Assembly (NCBI GenBank): GCA_028015205.1
Contig: CM051517.1
Coordinates: 12,076,501-12,140,500, forward strand
Reading direction: 5' to 3'
DNA from: Mytilisepta virgata
Taxonomy: Eukaryota > Mollusca > Bivalvia > Mytilida > Mytilidae
Length of the DNA stretch: 64,000 bases
Each line of letters opens with the position of its first letter. The first letter of the stretch is position 1. The notes under the pieces were generated by a model. It ran no database searches and was not told the DNA's origin. It worked only from the letters and a program-made list of their open reading frames with translations. Positions 45,406 to 57,578 of this stretch are shown in pieces. A program made the position numbers and the translations under genes.

Positions 45406-48400
45406 ATTAACAATTCAGGGGCAATAACCCAACAAAAGGTTGATTGATTCGTCTGAAATTTCATGGCAGATAGATCGTAACCCGATGAACATTTTTAACC
45501 CAAGTCAGTTTTGCTCTAAATGCTTTAGCTTTTGAGATGTAAGCCAAAAACTTCAGTTTACCCCTATGTTCTATTTTTAGCCATGGTGGCCATGTATCTC
45601 GACGGACAATAAAATAAAACACGAACTTTATTCTAGATTTCAGACTAAGTATGGCTGTAATTGGTTCAGTGGTTTCAGGAGAAGATCTTTTAGGACAGGT
45701 GAGCTAAAAAAATTCTCCTCTAAAACAGCATAGCCAAATGAACTGAAATGCACTATGAAGCATCTATGAAGTACCTTTAAAAGTTTGCATATATTTAAAG
45801 CAGAGGACCAAAATGGCTGTGAGAACAAATCCTATTTGTCATCGACATTGGTCAACTTTAAAAAATGAACTGAAACTTGGTAAGAAGCATTTATGGAAGG
45901 AACTTTATAAATTTTGCACGCTTCAACATACGACCAGAGGTAAAATCTACACAAAAAGTAAAAACTTTTATAAAATTGATATTTTTCCTCGGTTACACAA
46001 CTAATGGCCGGGACATACTTGTAAGGATGCTTTCTTAGCAGCTATTATTTCAATCTTTATCTCATAAAACTGTGTGATAAAGTAGAGAAATTACCAAAAC
46101 ACGGGAAATCAGAAAAATATTTTAATCCTACCCAGTCAGACTATCCTGTCTTTCTGTTCTTTCCATGTTTGTGTTTTGTGCTCTTTTATGCTATTTTTTT
46201 CCCCAATGGTCAGTCAATTAGTCCTCTCCTGTTGGCAAGAGTGATCTTTCCTGACAGAAGGTGTCTTGTTTTCAACGTAAAGGACAAAAATTACTTACAA
46301 TTTTTTTCTGAAATTATTGTATTTCGGAAGGCCTTCATCAGACACCAAAAAATGTGAAAAGATATATCCTAAAACATATCACTTTTGTTTATGTAGGATA
46401 TTGTTAGAAAAAAAAAATTTACAGGAAAATGGCAATTTGTACATTGATATATATGGAAGACACCTTCACCAAAGAGCAGATAACTCTAAGTAACTCACAC
46501 GTACAAAATATATAAAATAGATGTCATTTTTACGCCATGTCAAAACTTCAGATTCAGTTTATAAACTAGATACCCTAAGGAACATTCACTTAAGTTTTGA
46601 AGTATTTGGCCCAGTAGTTTCTGAGGTGAAGATCCTTGAAATAGCACGACGGACGACGATGGAGGCCAGGTGAGCTAAAAACCAGTATTACATTAAAGAA
46701 AATTGTAACATTACAATTGGGTTCTTATGCAGCAAAGACATAAACCCCACAATAAAGTTTTGGTATAGTATGAGCATGATAATACAACATGTTTAAATAA
46801 AATGGGGGGCCTTATGTGCCTTTTCTCTTTAAAAACCTCATACTGGACCATAAATGTACGACCTACCTGCAAAAGGTCACGTAAATGGTTTCCTCCAAGT
46901 CACAACCGGAAATTCCTCTAAACTTTTTTCTTCCACAGCATTTGGCTGTGACTTAGAGCAATTGGTGGCCGTGGTTGAATAAAAACATGTTTTGTTTGGA
47001 AAAAAATAAATGCATCATCTTCTCTTGGTTTAAGAAAAAAAAAGAATAAAATGATGAGGCCACATTTAAAAATATGTTTCCCCTCTCCCGACCCTACATT
47101 TCAGAGGAGGGTAGGTAGGTCAAAAGATTTTTATTTAACATTATTTTATATTATTGTTAATTTCCAAGACCATGTAAAAGACCTTATGCTTCCCTGCTAA
47201 GTCCAGCATGACATCAAAATTACATGTAAAGTTTGAAAGCTTCATAAACTTTTTTGATTTAGATTGAATCAAAATGAATTTAAAAAAATTCTGGTCACCG
47301 TAAAGCACAAATCGGGTCCTGGATTGACCCAAAAATTTATCCGGAAATAAAAATAAATGCTACAAAAAAAAAAAACAGAATGAAATCTTGTGTTGGCAGG
47401 TTTTCAAGTAGTCGGGCGAGGAGAAACAATGTTTATACTGGCCTGATCTTTCGTTTAAAGAAACACCAATTCTTTAATTCTATGACACTTTTCCTAATTT
47501 CTTGTCACTAATTTTTGTTACAAACCATGATTCATCTTCAGTATATACGGTATAAAAACAATAATAAAACTATAATCTATTCTTCGGTATAACTATATAC
47601 AGTATAAAATATAATAAACAATAATCTTTATTTTGTAAAAACTCCAATTTGTATATTTTTTCATTTCTTAAAGCTTTTTCTAATATCATGCTGCTAATTT
47701 TTAGGGTTTTGACACTTCTTGTCACTAATAAGGGCACCATAAAACTATGATAATTGAGATGAACTCATTTGTCTCATTCCATCTTGTTGCTGATATAGTC
47801 TAGGTGAGGTTCAACTACATTTTGAACCAAATGATAATATAAATATGCAAAAGACCTATTTGAAACTATTATTCTATACCTATTCATAAACCTACACAAT
47901 CCCTATTCTCCTTGATGTTTTTCTTAACAAGGAAAGAAGGGAGTCAAAGCACAATGTTTTTGTAAAAAGAAAAAGGTTCCTGCTCTTCACTCCTCACCTA
48001 CACACTGATAAAATTATAGGCTTCATGTTGTACAACAGCTTTGTAAGTCATATAATTCAGCTCATATGAATGCATTTCATTCATACACCAGACAAGAGAA
48101 CATACTTTCTGTTGCAGTTGACAGGGCTGACATCACACATTTAACAGTTTTAATTAAGGTAAAGTTTTTGAGCAATTTTTCTATTGTTTTTGGGCTGTAA
48201 TTGTAATTGTAGAAAAATCCCATGCAATTAACACAACAAACTACTTATCTGGTCTAGCAAGAAATTGTTATATGTTGTTGGTGAAGTGTGGCTGGTTTAA
48301 AAGTTTTCTAAAATGAAACCAAGTCCCAAAAAAAACTCAAAATTGCAAAAATGGGTCCCTCCTAAAAATCGTAAATTTCAAGGGCAATTGAAGGACAAAC

Positions 48401-49025
48401 CCGTATAGAATAGAATAAAGACCGTTTTAGCGTGGTTCACGCATTATATTGAAGTTTCAGACACTGCTGAATCACAAGCCATGTGCAAGTGTCGTACCCA
48501 AACCAAGACGATTTTTCATTACAAGTTGAAAGTGAACCTCACAAGTCTGCACAAAAATAAGCCGCATGCTTAAAAATAAGGTTTATAATCCTAATGGTCC
48601 AAAAAACACGTTTCAATAATATATAATTGTATATATAAACAAAGAAATGCTCCTCAACTTCGAAAATTTCAAATCTGGGAACAAAGACATTTTTTCAAAG
48701 ATGGCGGCGAAATCTTTCATACGACATCATCTTATTTTTAAAATAAGCAGTAGTAAGTAGTTATTATTTCAACAAAATAGATCCAAGCTAATACTTAAAA
48801 AAGACCGACCTTATCCATTTCACGTGTTCATTGTGTATAAACAATGAATGTCTCCCAAGCTATTTCAACAACTTTCGACCATGTACATAAATTCCTCTTT
48901 GATCACGTGATTACAGTGCACACGTCACAGGTGAATTTATTAATGGAAAATCATTTTTATGAAAAATGTCCTTTCGATGCTTATTCAAGTTTAATCCGAC
49001 GAAGCCACATTTGGCAATGCAAAAC
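45406..49025. repeat. 3,620 bp tandem duplication, copy 2
   Basis: Direct copy of 41786-45405. It ends at AAAACAT, followed by unique CTCACATGGTTGG. Near its right end each copy has AAGATGGCGGCG (45078 and 48698), a textbook YY1-type promoter motif over an ATG, and two CACGTG sites. These could mark a promoter, but no splice-supported exon was found. Confidence 0.85.
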
Positions 49026-49251
49026 ATCTCACATGGTTGGAGGTTCTCACCGTGGTCACCAAAGTCTATGAATTCAGGTTTATTACTTATAATATTCTAA
49101 AATCTAAGTCATTCTCTATGAATGTTCATTCAATTAAGTATATTTTGTTTTAAATATAAATTCCTTGTCACTAGTTACTGTCCAAATATATTGCAAGGAC
49201 CTATAACGCACCGACCTCGTCAACCCAGACACAGTATTTTAACAACGTCAA

Positions 49252-49291
49252 TATGGCTACTGCCAGCAATGCCTCGGCTGAGAATTATGGG
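49252..49291 (+). CDS. possible first coding exon (very tentative)
   Basis: Following AACAACGTCAAT, an ATG opens MATASNASAENYG and runs directly into a strong plus-strand donor (ATGG/GTAAGAAC). The short Ala/Ser-rich start with a good donor resembles an initial exon, but no downstream exon or homology is recognised. It could equally belong to the repeat that ends near 49600. Confidence 0.15.
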
Positions 49292-49359
49292 TAAGAACAG
49301 GCGACGAAAATTTTTCGTTTGTTGTACCGTGTTTATACTGGAAGTATAATTATTCAGCG

Positions 49360-49605
49360 GTAAGTACTTATTCCTGGTGAAGCACGGTCTCATATATGCC
49401 GACTCTGTCCTTTATGATATATTGTATACAGTCTATTTGTTGTTTTTGTTTCTTTTTTGTGTGTGTGTTTTTCAATAATAAGAAATTAGTGTGAATGGTT
49501 GTTTGTAGGGTATATGTATGGGTTGTGTATGCTCGACTTTCATGATTCATGTTGATTTACATGCCCTTTATGGAATAAAGAATTTGATTTGATTTGATTT
49601 ATAAA
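49360..49605 (+). mobile_element. possible non-LTR retrotransposon 3' tail
   Basis: A GT-rich stretch ends with CATGCCCTTTATGGAATAAA and then GAATTTGATTTGATTTGATT, a polyadenylation signal followed by a short (GATTT)n tail, as many molluscan LINEs have. No reverse transcriptase sequence is visible, so only the 3' UTR would be present. Confidence 0.35.
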
Positions 49606-50734
49606 ACAGCAAGTATCCAAGGCTTGTATTCTACCAAAACTAAAACAATTTAAAAGTAAATGAATGGTTTAGGATCAGGTAAAAAAAATTCGGGGATTTA
49701 TTTGAAAGCTTTTAACAGAGATAAGTACCTTGCTGGAAGAATGACTCAGATTGAATATGATTAATGGGAAGACTAACTAGCTAATGGAGAGAGACAAACA
49801 AAATTAGAATTGCTTCTTTAATTCATTCTTACCTATAAAAACGTGGAGTCATACTCACTTGTAAACTGTATTCTTCTTAGTCTGTTTTATTCTCAACATT
49901 TATGCGAATTTCTCTGATGTGAAGTTTTGCGGGTTTTGCAACGATCATAAAGTCCACCAAATAATTTTCTCAAACAGTGAACATTTACAATCGCTAGCAA
50001 TCTCTCGCTTATGACGCTACACCACTGGACTTTCCAGCGCAGAATTCATTGGAATGGCAAACAAATAAAAGCATGTTAAAATCTATATGTTAGAAAACAT
50101 CAACCTGTACAAAAACAAGAAAACATACGGTTCTTGCAATTGTCTTCTTTTGCATGTTACGCCATTAAAATCGTCATTATATCTGATTGACTGACGCCCA
50201 GCGTCGACGCGCTTTCAGTAAAGAATTTCACCGCAGCACAGAACCCTTTACTCTTAACTGGTAAAAAAATTAAAACCGTTGATTGATGTTACTTTGGTCA
50301 TCCAGAACCAATCGGTTATCGATTTCGTAAGCAGTAAATTTTTAAACGAAATGGAGGGTTTTGATATGCATAGAACATCGCGAGTAAATAGTAATTGTTG
50401 GTTCTACAGTACATTGGCAGTAGTTGATGCGAAATTCAAGCTTCTAGATAAATGATACTGCGCTATGGACCGAAACGCGACCTCGCGAAAGACCGTTTGT
50501 CATATCATGTATATCGATCTCGAAACGTCACTTGTCTCACTTCGTCCGTAATGTGCATTAATAAATTCCTTGATATCAATTTTGATGTGACATTTCATGA
50601 AATTCAACTTTTAAAGAGTTGCGGAAGTGACGAACATCAAAGTAATTAACTTTTCCGTTGCCCGACTAATTGTAAAAGTGTATCCGCGTAAATATTTTTT
50701 AAAGCAAGTCTGAATTTTAAATTTATGATCGTCA
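49606..50734. other. unique sequence, nothing firmly recognised
   Basis: A minus-strand segment ending at a donor (TACAA/GTGAGT near 49857) and opening MLRIKQTKKNTVY could be an initial exon, but it lacks support from any other exon. The stretch is richer in CpG around 49980-50560 than its surroundings. Confidence 0.3.
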
Positions 50735-51751
50735 ATCACAGAATCGAATCGTCGAAAGCAATCAAATTGCAACGAGTATACTCGCGCCCACTTATCCACA
50801 AATTGAGCACACAACTTATTGAATCGTAAATCGACGAAATGTGCACATCTCGAGCATCAAAACTGGTATCAAAGAATTTTATTTCGACCTTTAGCATAAT
50901 TGACGAGTCGTAGATCGAATAATGTGCATTAAAATTGTATCAGAGAATTTATTATCTTCAAGTTCTTATAATATGCCGGGTAATTTAAAAATTTGGGAAA
51001 TGAGATCCGATGAATTGTTGGCCAATTTTGATACACACCTTTATGGTTGCAAAATCGAATAAATACTGGCTATGAAAGAGATCGAAAAATAATTCGGAGC
51101 GAATTTTGCAGCTATATTCGTCTCCCAAACGAAGTAACTGATATCTCGAATGCCTTACATTACATTCAATAAATTATTTGTTTTTCAGAGACTGAAATTG
51201 GGAAATTGTTCCTATAAAGTTTATGCATTCTTAATGGATAGGTTACTTGAAAATCGTGATGTGGGTATTTTTTATGACCCGAATTTTAGTCATTTTCATC
51301 ATGGAAAATCTCAGATCCATATCTCTGACGGTTTTTGAGAACGCGAACAAATAAAATCAGACGAAGAAAAAAAATTTCGATACAAATCGCAAATCAAAAT
51401 CTACAAGTCTCCCACTTCGTATGGGAGACTTAATACACTTCGTAGTTCAGATACATAAATACACTTCGTTTGGGAGACTTAATCAACAAAACACGTTAAA
51501 AAAATATAATATCGAATCGCAATTCTAGAATTTTGTAATATAAAAGCAGAATAATGTGAAAATGTTATGGATGAGAAAGATAAGCACGCATGTTACTGTC
51601 CCTCTATCTAAAAACTAATTTCGATGTAACTGTCTTCGTGGTAATAAAATAATTAAATCAATATCATCATCTTTATATTGAAGAAAAGACAAAATCGAGG
51701 CAAATGCGGATCAAAGATATATCCGTATAATTTATCGATGCACATGTAAGA
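50735..51751 (+). repeat. family H duplication unit 1 (short form)
   Basis: A flank of about 385 bp (CACAGAATCGAATCGTCGAA ... GGAGCGAATTTTG) leads to inverted-end sequence TCTCCCAAACGAAGT (51121-51135), then about 340 bp, then ACTTCGTTTGGGAGA (51463-51477) and a right flank (CAACAAAACACGT...). A near-perfect hairpin AAGTCTCCCA..TGGGAGACTT lies at 51405-51431. The same flanks recur in unit 2 at 51752. Here the satellite found in unit 2 is absent: the sequence jumps from TTTTAGTCATTTT to CATCATGGAAAATCTCAGA. Confidence 0.55.
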
Positions 51752-54700
51752 AATCACAGAATCGAATCGTCGAAAGCAATCAAATTGTAACAAGTATACT
51801 CGCGCCCACTTATCCACAAATTGAGCACACAACTTACTGAGTCGTAAATCAACGAAATGTGCACATCTCGAGCATCAAAACTGGTACCAAAGAATTTTAT
51901 ATCGACCTTTAGCATAATTGACGAGTCGTAGATCGAATAATGTGCATTAAAATTGGTATCAGAGAATTTATTATCTTCAACTTCTTATAATATGCCGGGT
52001 AATTTAAAAATTTGGGAAATGAGATCCGATGAATTGTTGGCCAATTTTGATACACACCTTTATGGTTGCAAAATCGAATAAATACTGGCTATGAAAGAGA
52101 TCGAAAAATAATTCGGAGCGAATTTTGTAGCTATATTCGTTTGAAACTAATTAGAACGAGTAATAACTGTAAGAGTGAATTGTTACGTAGTTTCCCAAAC
52201 GAAGTAACTGATATCTCGAATGCCTTGCATTACATTCAATAAATTATTTGTTTTTCAGAGGCTGAAATTGGGAAATTGTTCCTATAAAATTTATGCATAC
52301 TTAATGAACAGGTTACTTGAAAATCGTGATGTGGATATTTTTATGACCCGAGTTTTACAATCATACAATGTCAAACTTTATCAACTTTTGCTTGTCGATA
52401 TGCTGCATTGACAGAGATATATCCCAATATTTCTGAACAGTTTACGAGAACTGATTTTATTGTATTGTGTAATAAAATGCATTCGGTTTCATTAAATAAA
52501 AATAATCATAAGACTTCTTACATGCCGTGACAAGTCATCCCAACATCAAGTCAGTGTAATTTGAATAATATTTATATAAAACAATACATTGCAACACAAC
52601 AAGATTTTTTTTTAAATTTATGACCAAGCAAATGAAATAATATCTATTATTACATATTATGTCTGATACATTGATGTCTTCCTTCTGTTAATATTTAAAT
52701 GGTGTATGAGCTTTGAACATTGCGTATTAAAACGTGTTAATGGGATATACATTTTTACGGATTCTGAAATAATTAAAAATTATTGATTTGAGGGGCGAGG
52801 ATGACCCCCTTTTTGGTGGGGGCGTTAGGTTTTTATCAACCTTTTTGTCTTATCATGGGGCAAAAGAAAATGTATGATTTAGGGGCAGGGATTTCAATGC
52901 TTTACGAGATAATAAAAGACTATTCATTCGAAGGGGTGGGGATTTTAATTTTATTTACTTCAATTGGCTTAAGGGGCGAGAATGACGCCCATTGAGTAAT
53001 GAGGTATGCATCATTTAAACGGGAATCACGGTATTGTTTATACGCATCGCCCTCAGCGCCGCTATTATGCCGTTTCTTCCTTGACCGTCGAAAATTTATG
53101 AGCTAATTGAACCTTATTGATTTGATGGGAGTGGTGATAACCTCCTGGGGAAGCGACGTCTGGGTCACTTGGTGCGTCTTACCATGGGGAATAAGAAAAT
53201 ATATGGTTTAGGGGTGGGGACTTTAACGGTTTATGAAATAAATGAAATTTACTGTTTTGATGGGAGAGGTGATAACCCCCCGGGGGAGGGAGGTATGTGT
53301 CATTTGGTGCGTCTTACCATGGGGAATTAGGGGTGGGGATTTCAACGGTTTATGAGATAATTGAAAATTTTTGATTAGATGGGAGTGGTGATAACCCCCC
53401 GGGGAAGCGAGGTATGTGTCATTTGGTGCATCTTACCATGGGGAATAAGAAAATATATGGTTTAGGGGTGGGGATTTTAACGGTTTATGAGATAACTGGC
53501 ATTACTGATTTATGGGGGTGAGGATCAACCTACTGAAAGAATGAGGTTCATGTCATTTAATGCGTCTTGTTACGGGGAATAATAAAATATATGATTTAAA
53601 GCTATGGATTTAAATTGCATATATTTTTCAAAATTATCGACTTTGGGGGGTGGGGATGACCCCCTAGAGAAACTAGGTATATGTCATTTAATAGTTGTCA
53701 CGCTGTATAATAAAATATATGTTATGAGATGGTTATTGGTCACTCTCGTAGTGTTTTTCGATGAAAAAAAATTTTCCCACAGTAAACCCCTACTCTTTGA
53801 ACTGCTAATTATACGTCTCAGTGATTACCATAAAAAATAAATAGTGTTAGGCACATCTATAAACATTGATCTTTCAGACTTTGCCCCTTGTGTAAATTAC
53901 ATATAGAAGATGAATATCATTTTATTATAATATGTCCATTCCTCAAAAATATCAGAGAAAAATTATTTATCGAAATTACTGATACAATTCCTTCCTTTAA
54001 AGATCTTGATAATGAAGCAAAATTTATCTTTTTATTTATATGTGAAGAATATGTTGTTGTTAAAATTATTGTCAGCAGAATTGGTGAAATGTACAGTACT
54101 CGGTATGAGTTGATTACCAATGTTTAACCTGAATTTTGAATTATTATTTATTCATTATGATTTATCTCTTTCACTTGTTATACATATGATATAGCTGCAC
54201 CACCTGCCAACTTTTTAATTCATTAGGGGAATGAGGCGTGCGTCTCGGAATTAAGTATTGTAAATGTATATTGTGTATGTTTTAATTTCTATATGTACAT
54301 ATGTATTAATGATGACAATCCTTCAGTTTGGATTTTAAATCAATAAAAATATTCTATTCTATTCTATTCATGATAAATCTCAGATCCATATCTCTGACGG
54401 TTTTTGAGAACGCGAACAAACAAAATCGGAGAGGAAGAAAAAAAAAATAGATAAAAATCGCGAATCAAAATCTACTTCGTTTGGGAGACTTAATCAACAA
54501 AACACGTCAAAAAAATATATCGAATCGCAATTCTAGAATTTTGTAATATAAAAGCAGAATAATGTGAAAATGTTATGGATGAGAGAGATAAGCACGCATG
54601 TTACTGTCATGTTAAAAAATAATTTCGATGTAACTGTCTTCGTGGTAATAAAATAATTAAATCAATATCATCGTCTTTATATTGAAGAAAAACAAAATCG

Positions 54701-54790
54701 ATGCAACTGCGGATCAAAGATATATACGTATAATTTATCAATGCACATGTACGAAATAGTGAAAAAAATAATTCCTGAATTCACGCTGTC
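51752..54790 (+). repeat. family H duplication unit 2 (long form with satellite)
   Basis: The left flank matches that of unit 1. Inverted ends TTCCCAAACGAAGT (52192-52205) and ACTTCGTTTGGGAGACTT (54474-54491) enclose about 2.3 kb. The interior holds a tandem array at roughly 52780-53700, units about 120-140 bp (GATGGGAGTGGTGATAACCC, ACCATGGGGAATAAGAAAAT, TTTAACGGTTTATGAGATAA), and a LINE insertion. The right flank matches 51480-51750. No genes are recognised. Confidence 0.55.
53877..54366 (+). mobile_element. 5'-truncated LINE (CR1/L2-like) with RT C-terminal end
   Basis: An open frame ending at 54127 encodes FRLCPLCKLHIEDEYHFIII, then CPFLKNIREKLFIE and more. The C-x2-C...H-x4-C pattern matches the zinc-binding C-terminal tail of reverse transcriptase ORFs in CR1/Jockey-type LINEs. 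After the stop come about 240 bp of 3' UTR, AATAAAAAT and an (ATTCT)n tail. A 4 bp TTCA repeat flanks the insertion (53873-53876, 54367-54370). Only the last 80 or so residues remain, so it is inactive. The intact pre-insertion site is visible in the inverted family H copy near 62780. Confidence 0.75.
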
Positions 54791-55143
54791 ATAATACACA
54801 TTACAGTATCTGAACTACCATGTAAACTTGGAATAGTAATATTTCAGCTATATACCAAACGATCTTTATTTCTGCATGAAAAACTGTTCGTCACATTTAC
54901 TTACAAAGAATAACAGTACAATCCTGTTATCACAAGTGAATGACAAGGCTGTTGATACATTTATATAAGAAAATCTACTGTGATAATGTTCAAACAGAAA
55001 ACGAATAAACATTATCGACATAATCCAATGTCACTTACTAATAAATCAATCTCTGATCCACAAAATCCACATAATTTTCCTGCTTAAATGTTGAATTAAT
55101 ACAATACACCTCTGACCATGGAGCTCACTGGTAAATCATAACA

Positions 55144-55344
55144 GTGATCATCCACAGTAGAGGTCTTAGTATTGCTCGAGAACAACTAGGCATCAATGGC
55201 GGAGGTTCCAAGACTGACGACCGTAAATGGTTAAAAAACGAGAACTTTAAATTAATACTTACAAACGAATTTTTCCACATTGCCACTGAAAGCAAATTAC
55301 AACCGCAACGAAAACTGGTAGTCTACAAACTGAAAATATTTTAA
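55144..55344 (+). CDS. hypothetical coding segment, unrecognised
   Basis: A plus-strand frame after an acceptor-like CATCCACAG encodes RGLSIAREQLGINGGGSKTD, then DRKWLKNENFKLILTNEFFH and IATESKLQPQRKLVVYKLKI, ending F-stop. Composition is protein-like (balanced charged residues), and the surroundings are non-repetitive. I recognise no family, and no partner exon was found. It may be a terminal exon of an unidentified gene or a chance frame. Confidence 0.2.
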   Translation: MIIHSRGLSIAREQLGINGGGSKTDDRKWLKNENFKLILTNEFFHIATESKLQPQRKLVVYKLKIF

Positions 55345-57510
55345 CCTCGATACTTAATAACAAAGGAAATGATTTGCTCCTTTTTAAGATCCACAGCAAT
55401 GCTGACAAGAGGCAGATATTGTCATTTATTTCTATATGTATTGTGCATTTGAAGTTTACATTGTAGCATCGAGTTTAAAAAGTTGCAAATAACGCGCGGT
55501 ATGTTAGTAATGTTACTGTTAACAAAAAGGTGTTGTTCATAATCGAAATTCGATTAACTTGTTGACTCAACTACGATACAGAACAAAAACCCATTATCAA
55601 TCATGTGGAATTGAACAAAATTCATCGATTTTTTTTAATTTTCACAAGATGCCAGATAATATTAAAGAGCACATATACTTGACAAAATAATTAGACAACT
55701 TTGAACAGTACAATTCATTTTATCTTTTTCCCTTTCCTTTCGAATCTTCAAATTATTTTATTGCTAGTGTATCCGATGGAGCTCCAGAAAAGAGCTTTGT
55801 ATTCGTTTTGTATAGACTACAACACCTGTAATTGCATAATGTTAATGTGGAGTCATTATTGTTGAGAACAGAATAAAGAATGGAAACGGTGAATATGTCA
55901 AGGAGATAACCCGACCAAAGACCAGAAAACAGTTATTTTTATAGATTTTTTAATTTGTCTTTTGTCGCTCATTTTCATCTATTGTGTTTATATCTCTGCC
56001 TCAATTCCGTCGTCTGTATCATATTTTCATGTGAATATTGACGGCAGATGAGCGGTAAGCTGAACTTGTATAAATAGCAGGTTTTTGAAAGAAGACGATG
56101 TCGGGGTGCCCAGATGAAAACCACTCTACACTTATCACTGCATGGCCTTATGTTATCAGAACCCGATCAGCCAAAAGCCGACAAATGATAGACGAGCTTC
56201 TTCTTTCTTTTTATGAATGAATTGCGCCGTTTGACCTTGGACCAATCCGTGCAAATGGCGTAAATCAACTTTGTGACACAAGTACTTATTAGCGGGAAAC
56301 TGGACTAACCGCAACTTCGTCTATTGTTGGATGGCAAGTTATGTAATTTCCCCAACGATAACGAAGACTTCAAATACAGTGAGTTGATGTTTATGAAGGG
56401 CCATGAGATAACAATGAAATATCGGAACTAAAATCGGGATTGACATAAGGTGCTCCGGAAGGGTAAACATGACCGTCACATTGCCAGTTAATCAAATCCA
56501 GTGATAGTGTCAATTCCAGAAGCATGTGAAATCTAACTGAAGATACCTAGTCTCACACGCAAGATAAAACTTCGTATCTGTCAACTCGTGATCACCACCG
56601 TAAAATTTTTGAAGTGACGAAATGACTGAACTTAACACATTTCTAGAAGTTTGTGTGACAGAAATCTCGCTCTGTCGAGAAAGTCGTCGTATACATCACA
56701 TGCAATGCAGTATCGAATTAACCGTGTAATGTACGCCACGCGGTATGTTAGTAAAGTTTCTAATGTTACTGTTAACAAAATGGCGTAGTTCACAATCGGA
56801 AAATTATAGTAATTACGTTTGTCATCAACTTTCAATCGCTCATTATTACTTTTGTACAAATACAAATCTAGATTTGAATAAGAAGTGGCGGGTGTTCTTT
56901 TTAATTTCAATAAAAATCAACATGGATAACAGGAAAGGTCAACAATGACGTACCAAACAATCAAAGGTCTAGTAACAAAACTATAAAGTTATCAAAGCCG
57001 GATTCAAAAATGGCGTCGTTTCGTCGAATTAAATTTTGAAATAGTGTTCCTTTAATGACATTCAACGGACCTTATCAACATCAGGGAACGATTGTTGATG
57101 TCTGGTGCTGTAGAAATTTCGCATGCATCGGTATCCAACGACATGGATTTAGTGAAGATGGTCTCAAAGAATTATGATGTACGGAGGACAGTACCGCCAA
57201 CATTATAAAATATACAAAATTCACTTCGTCTACTATTCCGCAACATTTAAATTAGTAATAGGATAACGACTGTTCTTCACAAACATTAGTTCTCAGTCAA
57301 TCAAAATAGCATTTTACATATAAACAACACTGGTATTCGACAGTTTCGTATAAATTTTCAATTTTTTTTTTTAAATTAGCAGCCAAAACACAACCGTTGT
57401 ACACAAGACATCTTCTTTAGTCTGCAACCCGTTTAAAAACTAAAATTATGGGAACACATTACAAAAACAAAATAACACTGTACATATAAAGAATATAAAA
57501 CTGCACTTAC

Positions 57511-57578
57511 CTTTTAACATTATAACTAATTGGCGACTATCCGGTCAGGATTCCATCCTCACTATCCGATCTTTCACA
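57511..57578 (-). other. possible 5' UTR exon (minus strand)
   Basis: Sixty-eight bases are bounded by a pyrimidine-rich acceptor ending CCTGCAG and a strong donor AAAAG/GTAAGT on the minus strand. It contains a three-codon ATG frame and a second ATG four bases before its final AAAAG. If that ATG were used, the phase would be 1, which does not fit the phase-0 start of the exon at 28896. Either another exon lies between, or this exon is untranslated or belongs to another transcript. Splice signals are the only evidence. Confidence 0.3.

Noticed and set aside
49857..49930. Possible minus-strand initial exon MLRIKQTKKNTVY before GTGAGT
   Set aside because: Phase 2 does not fit the first CHD coding exon, and no other partner exon or homology was found.
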